Below, piece by piece: positions 1 to 8,125 of a stretch of 64,000 bases of DNA. Under the pieces are notes generated by a model, which did no database searches, was not told the origin of the DNA, and saw only the letters and a list, made by a program, of their open reading frames with translations. How positions within the stretch are numbered: position 1 is the first letter of the stretch; every line of letters begins with the position of its first letter. The DNA is from UBA5972 sp964600965 (GTDB taxonomy: Bacteria > Pseudomonadota > Alphaproteobacteria > Rhodobacterales > Rhodobacteraceae), in assembly GCA_964600965.1 (NCBI GenBank), contig CAZRLO010000002.1:1-64000 (forward strand), in the 5' to 3' direction. Made by a program: the position numbers and the translations under genes.

Positions 1-825
1 CCGTGGTTCATTCGGTTTTTTGCCGGGGTGCATGTTGCGCGTCTGCGGGCGCTTGTGCTGCGCCTTGGTGCCGGCAACCGCCGTCCCGGAAGGCAGGGCC
101 AGTCCAAGTTGGTCGCGCAGGGTCTTGGCGCGGATCTCGGCAACCTCGCCGGGTTTCAGCTCGCCCAGTTGAAACGGGCCATAGGAAATCCGGATCAACC
201 GGCTGACCTCGTAGCCCAATTCGCCCAATGCGCGGCGGATTTCGCGGTTCTTGCCTTCGCGCAGACCGATCGTCAGCCACGCATTCGCACCTTGTTGCCG
301 GTCCAGCGAGACCTGCATCGGCTGAAACCGTTCACCGCCCGACGTTATCCCCGCCCGCAACGGGGTGAAATCGTCATCCGTTGGGGTGCCCTTGATCCGG
401 GCGCGATACTTGCGGACCCATCCGGTTGACGGCAGTTCCAGACGCCGTTTCAGACCACCGTCGTTGGTCAACAGCAGCAATCCTTCGGAATTGATGTCCA
501 ATCGTCCGATGCTGATCACGCGCGGCATGGTGTCGGGCAGGGCGTCAAAGACCGTTGGCCGTCCTTTTTCGTCGCGGTTCGTGGTCACCAGCCCGACCGG
601 CTTGTGAAACCGCCAGATGCGTGGGTGCTGAATTTTGGGCAGCGGCTTGCCGTCGACGAGAACATCGTCGTCGGGCTGAACATTCAGCGCCGGGCTGGAA
701 ATCCGGTTGCCGTTCACGCTGACCCTGCCCGCCGCGATCATCTTTTCGGCGTCCCGGCGCGAGGCCAGACCGGCGCGGGCCAGCACCTTGGCGATCCTCT
801 CCCCTGTGAAAGCTGATTCCTGCAT
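1..825 (-). CDS. RsuA/RluB-family pseudouridine synthase (3' end outside window)
   Basis: Makes pseudouridine in rRNA, most likely 23S rRNA as in RluB. An N-terminal S4 RNA-binding domain (about residues 8-55, with GLASRRDAEKMI) is followed by the synthase domain carrying the family signature GRLDINSEGLLLLTNDG, whose Asp is the catalytic residue by family knowledge. The tail after about residue 245 is basic (AQHKRPQTRNMHPGKKP) and still open at base 1, so the stop lies outside the window. The start is the ATG at 825-823 with a GGAG-type site inside the first codons, so the exact start is less certain. It is divergent from tadA with 81 bp between them. RluB versus RsuA/RluE cannot be settled without alignment. 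Confidence 0.9.
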   Translation of the reverse strand, partial: MQESAFTGERIAKVLARAGLASRRDAEKMIAAGRVSVNGNRISSPALNVQPDDDVLVDGKPLPKIQHPRIWRFHKPVGLVTTNRDEKGRPTVFDALPDTMPRVISIGRLDINSEGLLLLTNDGGLKRRLELPSTGWVRKYRARIKGTPTDDDFTPLRAGITSGGERFQPMQVSLDRQQGANAWLTIGLREGKNREIRRALGELGYEVSRLIRISYGPFQLGELKPGEVAEIRAKTLRDQLGLALPSGTAVAGTKAQHKRPQTRNMHPGKKPNEPR

Positions 826-906
826 GGGCCGGGTCTATCGCCTCGCCGCGTTGTCTGAAAGCGAAACATACTTGCCAGCCGGGCGTTCAGCGGGCATTCA
901 GCGCGA

Positions 907-1362
907 ATGCCCGAATTTACCACCTTCATGGAAACCGCGCTCGATCAGGCGCGCCGTGCCGGGTTGCGCGGCGAAATCCCGGTCGGCGCGGCGCTGGTGT
1001 CGCCCGATGGTACGGTGGTCGTTCGGGACGGCAACCGCATGCGCGAAATGTGCGACCCGACGGCGCATGCCGAAATGCAGGTGATCCGGGCGGCATGCGC
1101 GTCGCTGGGCACGGAGCGGCTGACGGGGTTTGATCTTTACGTCACGCTGGAGCCCTGCGCGATGTGTGCTGCGGCCATTGCCGCCGCGCGAATCCGGCGG
1201 CTGTATTACGGTGCCCGCGACGTGAAATCTGGCGGGGTAGAACAGGGCGCGCGGGTGTTTTCCCACACCCAGACCCATCATGCGCCCGAGATTTTTCCGG
1301 GGATCGCCGAGACGGAATGTGCCGCCCTGATGCGCGATTTCTTTGCCAAAAAGCGCCGGTAG
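907..1362 (+). CDS. tadA: tRNA-specific adenosine deaminase TadA
   Basis: Deaminates the wobble adenosine A34 to inosine in tRNA-Arg(ACG). The 151-residue product has the cytidine/deoxycytidylate deaminase zinc site: HAE with His54 as ligand and Glu56 as proton shuttle, and PCAMC with Cys84 and Cys87 as ligands. Length and the segment GARDVKSGGVEQGARVF fit bacterial TadA rather than guanine deaminase. It is divergent from the pseudouridine synthase gene and followed by a GC-rich hairpin (1402-1424, no T run) and the strong terminator at 1471-1501. TadA is usually essential. Confidence 0.94.
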   Translation: MPEFTTFMETALDQARRAGLRGEIPVGAALVSPDGTVVVRDGNRMREMCDPTAHAEMQVIRAACASLGTERLTGFDLYVTLEPCAMCAAAIAAARIRRLYYGARDVKSGGVEQGARVFSHTQTHHAPEIFPGIAETECAALMRDFFAKKRR

Positions 1363-1470
1363 CACGGCGCCGGCAATCAAGGACCGCGCAATCGCACTGG
1401 CGCCTTCGCGGACTTCGCGAAGGCAGCGGCGGTCGCCTGCCTTGCACATGCCGCGCGAGATCCCCAAAGA

Positions 1471-1501
1471 AAAAGGGCGCGTGCCCGGCACGCGCCCTTT
1501 T
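1471..1501. terminator. bidirectional rho-independent terminator
   Basis: A 15-bp perfect stem (1471-1485 with 1487-1501), arm aaaagggcgcgtgcc, almost without a loop as drawn. T runs follow on both strands, longest on the minus strand. It lies between the convergent tadA and Bax-inhibitor-like genes and can end both transcripts. Confidence 0.85.
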
Positions 1502-1531
1502 GCATATCGTTCAGGCTGTTGCCCGAAGGCG

Positions 1532-2272
1532 TCAGTCGCGGCTGCCAAAGAATTGCAGCAGGAACATGAACAGGTTGATGAAGTCGAGATACAGGTTCAG
1601 CGCCCCCATGATCGCCGACTTGGCCAACCACTCGCTGTTCATCGAATGGGCATGCTGCAAATAGACCGTCTTGATCTTTTGCGTGTCATAAGCGGTAAGC
1701 CCCGCAAAGATCAGCACGCCAAGGATCGAAACCGCGAACATGATCGCGGGGGATTGCAGGAAGATGTTGACGATCATCGCAACGATCAAACCGATCACGC
1801 CCATGATCAGGAACGAACCCCAACCAGAGATATCGCGCTTTGTGGTGTAGCCATACAGGCTCAGCCCTGCGAACGAGATCGAGGTGATCAGGAAAGTCTG
1901 TGCGATGGAAATGCCGGTGAAAACGGCGAATATCCAACTGAGCGACAGGCCCATCACGCCCGCGAAGGCATAGAAGAACAATTGCGCGCCAGCGGCGGAA
2001 ATCCGGTTGATCAGCCCGCCAAACAGGAAAACCATGCCCAGCGGCGCGAACATCACCACCCAGCCCAGGATGTTGGGCGAAAGCGTCGCGGGATCCCGCA
2101 GAATCGACAGCAATGCCGGGCTGGAACCGAATGCCCAGGCCACCAGAGCGGTCAGCAGCAAACCGATGGACATGGTCCCGTAGACCTTGTTCATATGGGT
2201 GCGCAGACCCTCGTCGATCTCTGCGGTGCGGACTCCGGCGCTGCTGCGCCTGACAGTCTCTAATTCGGCCAT
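1532..2272 (-). CDS. Bax inhibitor-1 / YccA-family integral membrane protein
   Basis: A 246-residue hydrophobic protein with about seven predicted membrane segments after a polar N-terminus (MAELETVRRSSAGVRTAEID). The pattern of closely spaced helices and the conserved GAxxLYLDFINLF-like segment near the C-terminus match the BI-1/YccA/YbhL family of the inner membrane. Family members are linked to FtsH regulation or calcium leak, but no specific role can be given here. The start at 2272 is chosen over an upstream ATG at 2341 because AAGGAGG sits directly before it (minus strand). It is monocistronic, between a terminator and a DUF1127 gene read in the same direction. Confidence 0.88.
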   Translation of the reverse strand: MAELETVRRSSAGVRTAEIDEGLRTHMNKVYGTMSIGLLLTALVAWAFGSSPALLSILRDPATLSPNILGWVVMFAPLGMVFLFGGLINRISAAGAQLFFYAFAGVMGLSLSWIFAVFTGISIAQTFLITSISFAGLSLYGYTTKRDISGWGSFLIMGVIGLIVAMIVNIFLQSPAIMFAVSILGVLIFAGLTAYDTQKIKTVYLQHAHSMNSEWLAKSAIMGALNLYLDFINLFMFLLQFFGSRD

Positions 2273-2416
2273 TGGGCCCTCCTTCAAGTGAAAAACTGGC
2301 TCGTGTTTACCGGCGGCGCATGGTTGCGCCGCCTTCACCAAGGTATATCGGGCAAATACGCCGGATTTTCAAGTCTGCACGGCCCGAAGTCAGGCAAATT
2401 TTACGGACCGGCGGAC

Positions 2417-2632
2417 CTAGCGACGCCAGTGGTCCGGCGCGTCCCAGACCGGGCGGCGGGATTCTCTTTGCGCCTGTGCAGGCGAGATTCCGATATCGTC
2501 CAGCCGGGCGGGATCAAGGCCGCGAAGCTGGGCACGTTGATTTTTTACACCCAGCAAACCGGCGAACAGCGCCAGCGGCGCAAGGCGGTGGCGTGTGCCG
2601 AAAAATCCGTGTTCGGTGCTCAGGACAGACAT
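2417..2632 (-). CDS. DUF1127 (YjiS-like) small protein
   Basis: A 71-residue product whose C-terminal part (RGLDPARLDDIGISPAQAQRE) is the short helical DUF1127 motif common in Rhodobacterales. The start at 2632 follows an AAAGGAG site; the upstream ATG at 2710 has none. Family members in other alphaproteobacteria act as small RNA-binding or regulatory proteins, but the role here is not known. It is divergent from a LysR-type regulator with a 122-bp AT-rich gap, so control by that regulator is plausible. A second DUF1127 gene lies at 32439-32660. Confidence 0.75.
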   Translation of the reverse strand: MSVLSTEHGFFGTRHRLAPLALFAGLLGVKNQRAQLRGLDPARLDDIGISPAQAQRESRRPVWDAPDHWRR

Positions 2633-2754
2633 GATGGGCTCCTTTCGTTTCGTGATGGTTCGCGTGTGCTTCATCAAATGTCTTGATGTATATGGGGAAG
2701 TGTGATCCATATTTGAAATGAATGTTTATTGGATGAAACATAAAGGATTGTGAT

Positions 2755-3609
2755 GTGCCGCGAAACATCGACCTGACCGCCCTGCGTTCGTTCGTCTCTG
2801 TCGCCGAATCCGGTGGCGTCACCCGCGCCGCCGGGTTGTTGAACCTCACCCAATCCGCGGTTTCAATGCAACTGAAACGGCTTGAATCAAATCTCGGCCA
2901 GACGCTGCTGGACCGCTCTGCGCGGCGGGTGGGGCTGACGACGCAGGGCGAACAACTGCTGGGTTACGGGCGGCGGATGCTGGCGCTGAACGACGAGGTT
3001 TATGCGCGCCTGACCGATCAGGCGTTCGAGGGGGAAATCACGCTCGGCGTGCCGTCTGACGTGGTTTATCCCTATATTCCCGGCGTGTTGCGGCGGTTCG
3101 CGGTCGAATATCCGCGCATGCGCGTCACGTTGATGTCGTCCTATACCAGCCGCCTGAAGATGCAATTCGCGCGCGGCGAATGCGATCTGATCCTGGCAAC
3201 GGAAGAATCGGTCGGCGAGGGTGGCGAAACGCTGGTGACCCTGCCGCTGGTCTGGGTCGGCGCGCCGGATGGCGCGGCATGGAAATCCCGCCCGCTGCGG
3301 TTGGCGTTCGAATACGCCTGCCTGTTCCGGGGCCGGGTCCAGGCGGCGCTGGATGCGGCCGGAATTGCCTGGGAAATGGCGGTGGAATCGGATTCGACCC
3401 GCACCGTCGAGGCCAGCGTTTCCGCCGATCTGGCCGTTCATGCCGCAGTGCAGCGGTCGCTGCCCGATCATGTCGTGGAAATCGATCATGGTGGGCAATT
3501 GCCGGAACTGGCCCGGATCAACATCAACCTTTACCGCGCGGCGCAAAGCCCGGCACCGCTGGTCGGCGAATTGGCGGATCTGGTGCGCCAGGCCTATCGG
3601 ACCGGTTGA
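2755..3609 (+). CDS. LysR-type transcriptional regulator
   Basis: A 284-residue regulator with an N-terminal winged helix-turn-helix (about residues 4-62, containing SVAESGGVTRAAGLLNLTQS) and a LysR substrate-binding domain (about 88-280). The start is GTG at 2755, with AAAGGA eight bases upstream; the overlapping ATG at 2753 is in another frame. It is divergent from the DUF1127 gene and convergent with the oxidoreductase gene 13 bp downstream. The effector and regulon cannot be read from sequence; autoregulation from the shared intergenic region is typical of the family. Confidence 0.9.
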   Translation: MPRNIDLTALRSFVSVAESGGVTRAAGLLNLTQSAVSMQLKRLESNLGQTLLDRSARRVGLTTQGEQLLGYGRRMLALNDEVYARLTDQAFEGEITLGVPSDVVYPYIPGVLRRFAVEYPRMRVTLMSSYTSRLKMQFARGECDLILATEESVGEGGETLVTLPLVWVGAPDGAAWKSRPLRLAFEYACLFRGRVQAALDAAGIAWEMAVESDSTRTVEASVSADLAVHAAVQRSLPDHVVEIDHGGQLPELARININLYRAAQSPAPLVGELADLVRQAYRTG

Positions 3610-3622
3610 TCGACGTCGTGGT

Positions 3623-4582
3623 TCAGATCGTCACTACCACCTTGCCGGTGGATTGACGCGAGCGCAGCAGATCAAGCGCTTCGTTCGCCGCCGCAAGCGG
3701 CAGAACGTGGCTGACATGGGGTTTCAGGCGACCTTCGCCGTACCAGCCAAACAGGGTCGCAAAGCTGTCGGTCAGAACCGAGGGTTTGAATTTCGCGTAC
3801 CCCCCCCAGTAGAAACCGACCACGTCAAGGTTCTTGACCAGCAGGATATTGGCGGGGATCTGTGGCACCTCGCCCGACGCGAATCCCAGGGGGATCAAAC
3901 GCGCCTCGGGGTTGGCGGCACGCATCGCGGCCTTGAACTGGTCGCCCCCGACCGGATCATATATCACATCCGCCCCGCCCAGCGCCTTGACGGCGGTGCG
4001 GATATCGTCGGTTTCGCTGTCGATCAGATGATCGGCCCCCGCGGCCCCGGCGACGTCAAGTTTACGCGCGCCACGAGCGACCGCGATCACCTCGGCCCCC
4101 AACAACTTGCCCAGTTCGACGGCGGTCAGGCCGATGCCGCCGCTGGCACCCAGCACCAGCAGGCGTTCGTCTGGCCGCAACCGCGCACGGTACGCCAGCG
4201 CGACGTGGCTGGTGCCATAGGCGATCAGAAACGCCGCCGCATCGGTTTCGGTCATGGCGTCGGGGATCGGCACGCAGGTCGCCGCGGCAAACGTGCCGTA
4301 TTCCGCCAGCCCGCCCGCGCCCGCATAGACCGCGACCCGCTGACCGGGTTTCAGGTTCTGGACACCTTCGCCGACCCGTTCCACCGTTCCGCAGATTTCC
4401 ATGCCCAACGTGAAGGGCAGGGCGGGTTTTTCCTGATACGTTCCCTGTACCAGCAGCGTGTCACCGAAATTCATGCCCACCGCGTGAATTTTCAAGAGAG
4501 CTTCGCCGGGGGCCGGGTCGGGCCGGGCAATGTCGCACATTTGCAGCGGCTGACCGTATTGCGTGACTTGCATGGCGCGCAT
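3623..4582 (-). CDS. NADPH:quinone oxidoreductase-like MDR protein
   Basis: A 319-residue member of the zinc-independent medium-chain dehydrogenase/reductase family. It has an N-terminal GroES-like domain (MRAMQVTQYGQP, GMNFGDTLLVQGTY) and a Rossmann NADPH-binding segment with LGASGGIGLTAVELGKLLGAEV near residue 145. The zinc-binding cysteines of true alcohol dehydrogenases are absent. It probably reduces a quinone or enone with NADPH. The start at 4582 is preceded by AAAGGAG, while the open frame continues upstream to 4819 without a better start. It is divergent from typA. Confidence 0.88.
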   Translation of the reverse strand: MRAMQVTQYGQPLQMCDIARPDPAPGEALLKIHAVGMNFGDTLLVQGTYQEKPALPFTLGMEICGTVERVGEGVQNLKPGQRVAVYAGAGGLAEYGTFAAATCVPIPDAMTETDAAAFLIAYGTSHVALAYRARLRPDERLLVLGASGGIGLTAVELGKLLGAEVIAVARGARKLDVAGAAGADHLIDSETDDIRTAVKALGGADVIYDPVGGDQFKAAMRAANPEARLIPLGFASGEVPQIPANILLVKNLDVVGFYWGGYAKFKPSVLTDSFATLFGWYGEGRLKPHVSHVLPLAAANEALDLLRSRQSTGKVVVTI

Positions 4583-4793
4583 GACAGGCTCCTTTGGTTG
4601 TTTGAACAGCATTTGGCAGGCGGCGCGATATTTCGCAAGCCGCCCTTGCGCGATTGGCCGTGGCGCTCCGGATATTTGAGACCAATTGGAAAACGGATGG
4701 ATTGGTGACGGCCGGGCGATTGCCGCTGGCCATTCCGGGATGCCTGCGGTAATGCCCGCGCGAAGCCACGGCATCATATTCAGGAAACCGCAG

Positions 4794-6614
4794 ATGGACC
4801 TTCGCAACATCGCGATCATTGCACATGTGGATCACGGCAAAACCACGCTGGTGGATGAAATGCTGAAGCAATCCGGCATTTTCCGGGCCGGCGAGGCTGT
4901 GGCCGAACGCGCCATGGACAGCAACGATCTGGAGCGCGAACGCGGCATCACCATTCTGGCCAAGGCCACCAGCGTCGTCTGGAAAGGCACGCGCATCAAC
5001 ATCGTCGATACGCCGGGCCACGCGGATTTCGGCGGTGAGGTCGAGCGTATCCTTTCCATGGTCGACGGCGTGGTGTTGCTGGTCGATGCCGCCGAGGGCC
5101 CGATGCCCCAAACCAAATTCGTGACGCAAAAGGCGTTGGCGCAGGGGCTGCGGCCCATCGTGGTCTTGAACAAGGTCGACAAGCCCGATGCAGAGCCCGA
5201 CCGGGCGCTGGACGAATGTTTCGATCTGTTTGCCAATCTGGATGCCGATGACCAACAGCTCGACTTTCCGGCGCTTTATGCCTCGGGCCGTGCCGGTTGG
5301 GCCGATCAGGAACTGGACGGGCCGCGCCGGGACCTTGCCGCGTTGTTTGATCTGATCGTTGAACATGTCGCGCCGCCGAAACAATCGGCGGACCTGGACG
5401 CGCCGTTTCGGATGCTGGCGACAACGCTGGGCAACGACCCCTATCTTGGCCGCATTCTGACCGGTCGCGTGGAGAGCGGTGCGCTGAAAGCCGGAATGAC
5501 GATCAAGGCCCTTTCGCGCGACGGCAAACTGGTCGAGAACTTTCGCGCCACCAAAATCCTGGCCTTTCGTGGCCTGAACCAGCAACCGATCGACCGGGCC
5601 GAGGCCGGCGACATCGTTTCCATCGCGGGCATGACCAGGACGACGGTGGCCGACACGCTGTGTGCAACCGAGGTGACGTCGGCGATTCCGGCGCAACCGA
5701 TCGATCCGCCTACCATTACGGTCACTTTCGGCATCAACGACAGCCCGCTGGCGGGCCGCGACGGCGACAAGGTTCAAAGCCGGGTGATCCGGGCGCGTCT
5801 GATGCGCGAGGCGGAGTCAAACGTCGCGATCAAGGTCACGGACACGCCCGGCGGCGAGGCGTTCGAAGTGGCGGGGCGCGGCGAGTTGCAGATGGGTGTG
5901 TTGATCGAAAACATGCGCCGCGAGGGGTTCGAGCTGTCGATATCGCGTCCGCAGGTCCTGTTTCAGGAACGCGACGGCCAAAAGCTGGAGCCGATCGAAG
6001 AGGTCACCATCGACGTTGACGACGAATATTCCGGCGTGGTGATCGAGAAACTGGCGATCCGCAAGGGCGAATTGGCCGAGATGCGGCCCGCCGGCGTTGG
6101 CAAGACCCGGATCATCGCCCATGTGCCGTCGCGCGGTCTGATCGGCTATCACGGCGAGTTTCTGACCGACACGCGCGGCACCGGGGTTCTGAACCGCGTG
6201 TTTCACGAATGGGCGGATTTCAAGGGCGCGGTGCCCGGACGACGGGCCGGGGTGCTGATCTCGATGGAGGGCGGGGTTTCGGTGGCCTACGCCCTGTTCA
6301 ATCTCGAAGATCGCGGGCGCATGTTCATCGGCGCGCAGGTGCAGGTCTATCAGGGCATGATCATCGGCGAGCATTCGCGGGGCAACGATCTGGAGGTCAA
6401 TCCGCTGAAGGGCAAGAAGCTGACCAACGTGCGCGCCAGCGGCACCGACGAGGCGGTGCGCCTGACCACGCCAGTGCGGTTTTCGCTGGAGGAGGCAATC
6501 GCGTATATCAACGACGACGAGCTTGTCGAGGTCACGCCCAAAGCGATCCGGCTGCGGAAGCGGCATCTTGATCCGCACGAGCGAAAGCGCGCGATTCGCA
6601 AAATGGGAGAATAA
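4794..6614 (+). CDS. typA: Translational GTPase TypA/BipA
   Basis: A 606-residue ribosome-binding GTPase of the EF-G/LepA superfamily. The G domain begins at once (MDLRNIAIIAHVDHGKTTLV, a P loop of the HVDHGKT type), followed by RGITI (switch I), DTPGHADF (G3) and NKVD (G4). Domain II, the EF-G domain V-like fold (DDEYSGVVIEKLAIRKGE) and the BipA-specific C-terminal domain follow. It supports 50S subunit assembly and growth under stress. The start at 4794 has AGGAAA upstream; the longer frame from 4686 lacks homology-like sequence. The dyad at 6620-6660 lies just after the stop. Confidence 0.95.
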   Translation: MDLRNIAIIAHVDHGKTTLVDEMLKQSGIFRAGEAVAERAMDSNDLERERGITILAKATSVVWKGTRINIVDTPGHADFGGEVERILSMVDGVVLLVDAAEGPMPQTKFVTQKALAQGLRPIVVLNKVDKPDAEPDRALDECFDLFANLDADDQQLDFPALYASGRAGWADQELDGPRRDLAALFDLIVEHVAPPKQSADLDAPFRMLATTLGNDPYLGRILTGRVESGALKAGMTIKALSRDGKLVENFRATKILAFRGLNQQPIDRAEAGDIVSIAGMTRTTVADTLCATEVTSAIPAQPIDPPTITVTFGINDSPLAGRDGDKVQSRVIRARLMREAESNVAIKVTDTPGGEAFEVAGRGELQMGVLIENMRREGFELSISRPQVLFQERDGQKLEPIEEVTIDVDDEYSGVVIEKLAIRKGELAEMRPAGVGKTRIIAHVPSRGLIGYHGEFLTDTRGTGVLNRVFHEWADFKGAVPGRRAGVLISMEGGVSVAYALFNLEDRGRMFIGAQVQVYQGMIIGEHSRGNDLEVNPLKGKKLTNVRASGTDEAVRLTTPVRFSLEEAIAYINDDELVEVTPKAIRLRKRHLDPHERKRAIRKMGE

Positions 6615-6619
6615 ACCTG

Positions 6620-6660
6620 AAGATGTTTTGCAATTTGCAGTGCAATATGCCAAACATCTT
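6620..6660. repeat. nested inverted repeat upstream of a sigma-54 promoter
   Basis: Outer arms aagatgttt (6620-6628) and aaacatctt (6652-6660) enclose an inner ttgca (6628-6632) / tgcaa (6641-6645) dyad. It lies directly after typA and about 170-200 bp before the predicted start of the XRE gene transcript. It could be an enhancer-binding site or a weak terminator; there is no T run. Confidence 0.5.
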
Positions 6661-6800
6661 AAAAGCGAAACCACAAATGAACCAGTCCACCTATTATTGA
6701 AACTGTCGATTTGGCTGGTCGGAATTAAATTCGTTAAATATCAATGGTATATGCCTTGTTGGTTGCAATTTGGCGAAATATTTGCCGATTCTGGCTGGAA

Positions 6801-6816
6801 TGGCACGAAAATTGCT
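6801..6816 (+). promoter_or_regulatory. sigma-54 (RpoN) -24/-12 promoter
   Basis: The sequence TGGCACG-N4-TTGCT matches the RpoN consensus at every conserved position, with GG (6802-6803) and GC (6814-6815) exactly 10 bases apart. Transcription would start near 6827, giving a leader of about 24 nt that holds the AAGGAG site (6838-6843) of the XRE gene. The 236-bp intergenic region is notably AT-rich for this genome. Confidence 0.75.
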
Positions 6817-6850
6817 TATTATACTGATGAGGGAACCAAGGAGTAGAGTT

Positions 6851-7222
6851 ATGAAGCATCCCGTAGATGTACATGTTGGAAAACGCGTGCGGCACCGCCG
6901 CTGGATGGTGGGCATGACCCAGCAGCAATTGGGCGAGGCCGTGGGCATCAAATTTCAGCAAATCCAGAAATATGAAACCGGAATGAACCGGGTCAGCGCC
7001 TCCAGGCTCTGGGATATTGCTCATGCGATGGACGTGCCGATCAGCTTCTTTTTTGAAGGGCTGGAAGGCGACGGTGCCGAAGCACCGCAAGCCGGAATGG
7101 CCCGCGGTGATCTGCTGGCCGACAAGGAAGCGCAGGAACTGGTACGGTCCTATTACGCGATACCGGAAAACCAGCGCCGCCGCCTGTTTGATCTGGCCCG
7201 AGTTCTGAGTGACGCCGCCTGA
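6851..7222 (+). CDS. XRE/Cro-type HTH regulator
   Basis: A 123-residue protein with an N-terminal Cro/CI-type helix-turn-helix (about residues 8-66: GKRVRHRRWMVGMTQQQLGEAVG, then FQQIQKYETGMNRVSASRLW, here split). The C-terminal tail ends in YYAIPENQRRRLFDLARVL. This architecture is common among alphaproteobacterial regulators, some of which act on quorum sensing or metabolism; the target here is unknown. The start at 6851 has AAGGAG 8 bases upstream. It is the only gene downstream of the sigma-54 promoter and is closed by the hairpin at 7272-7315, so it appears to be a single-gene RpoN-dependent unit. Confidence 0.87.
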   Translation: MKHPVDVHVGKRVRHRRWMVGMTQQQLGEAVGIKFQQIQKYETGMNRVSASRLWDIAHAMDVPISFFFEGLEGDGAEAPQAGMARGDLLADKEAQELVRSYYAIPENQRRRLFDLARVLSDAA

Positions 7223-7271
7223 TCGGGCAATTTGGCGCCGCCGGTCTGGTTGACCTGAAGGCTGCATTATG

Positions 7272-7315
7272 AAATCCCCGCGTCGATGGACATGTGCCGT
7301 CATAGCGGGGATTTT
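7272..7315 (+). terminator. rho-independent terminator of the XRE gene
   Basis: Arms aaatccccgc (7272-7281) and gcggggattt (7305-7314) form a 10-bp stem with a 23-nt loop, ending in a short T run. The hairpin contains the upstream candidate ATG (7286) of the next gene and supplies the GGGGA that can serve as ribosome binding site for a TTG start at 7319. Confidence 0.6.
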
Positions 7316-7318
7316 GCG

Positions 7319-8125
7319 TTGAAACTCGACAAAAAACTGCGGGCCGAGCTGATGGCGATTGCCAATGCGCTGGCAGATGCGGCGCGACCGGCAACATTGG
7401 CGCATTTTCGCAAGCCTGCGCTTCGCGCCGAAAACAAATCCGCGACCGGGTTCGATCCCGTCACCAACGCAGATCGCGCGGCGGAATCGGCGATGCGAGA
7501 CATATTGGCACGGAAACGGCCCATGGACGGCATCCTGGGCGAGGAATTCGGCCCTGTCGCCAGCCGCAGCGGCCTGACCTGGGTCCTGGACCCGATTGAC
7601 GGCACGCGCGGCTTCATCAGCGGAACGCCGACCTGGGGGGTTCTGATCGCGGTCAATGCCGGGGCCGGGCCGATTTTCGGGATGATCGACCAGCCCCATA
7701 TCGGCGAGCGGTTTATCGGCGGGTTCGGCGTGTCCGAATTGCGGGACGCCCGCGGTGTGCATGCGCTGGGGGTCCGGCGGATCCCGGCCCTTGGCGAAGC
7801 GGTGATTTTCAGCACATTCCCCGAAATCGGAACCCATGCGGAACAGGCCGTGTTTCAGCGGCTGGCCGATCGGTGCCGCCTGACCCGGTACGGGATGGAT
7901 TGCTATGCCTATGCGCTTCTGGCGGCCGGGCAGATTGATCTGGTGGTCGAGGCCGGGCTTTCGCCCTATGACATTCAGGCGCCCATCGCGGTGATTGAAG
8001 CGGCGGGTGGGGTGGTGACCAACTGGCGCGGCGGTCCGGCCCATGATGGCGGACAGGTCCTGGCGGCGGGTTCGCGCGAACTGCACCGGGCGGCGCTGGA
8101 AATCCTGGGCGATCCGGCGGCCTGA
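7319..8125 (+). CDS. hisN: Inositol monophosphatase-family phosphatase, probably histidinol-phosphatase
   Basis: A 268-residue member of the Mg-dependent FIG/IMPase family with both metal-site motifs: GEEFG near residue 74 and DPIDGTRGFISGTPTWG near residue 92, plus a late PYDIQAPIAVIEAAGG motif. The wording fits the HisN branch, which removes phosphate from L-histidinol phosphate in histidine synthesis, but substrate assignment is by family resemblance only. A TTG start at 7319 with GGGGA seven bases upstream is preferred. The ATG at 7286 lies in the loop of a terminator-like hairpin and has no ribosome binding site. The stop abuts that of the convergent hydrolase gene. Confidence 0.82.
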   Translation: MKLDKKLRAELMAIANALADAARPATLAHFRKPALRAENKSATGFDPVTNADRAAESAMRDILARKRPMDGILGEEFGPVASRSGLTWVLDPIDGTRGFISGTPTWGVLIAVNAGAGPIFGMIDQPHIGERFIGGFGVSELRDARGVHALGVRRIPALGEAVIFSTFPEIGTHAEQAVFQRLADRCRLTRYGMDCYAYALLAAGQIDLVVEAGLSPYDIQAPIAVIEAAGGVVTNWRGGPAHDGGQVLAAGSRELHRAALEILGDPAA

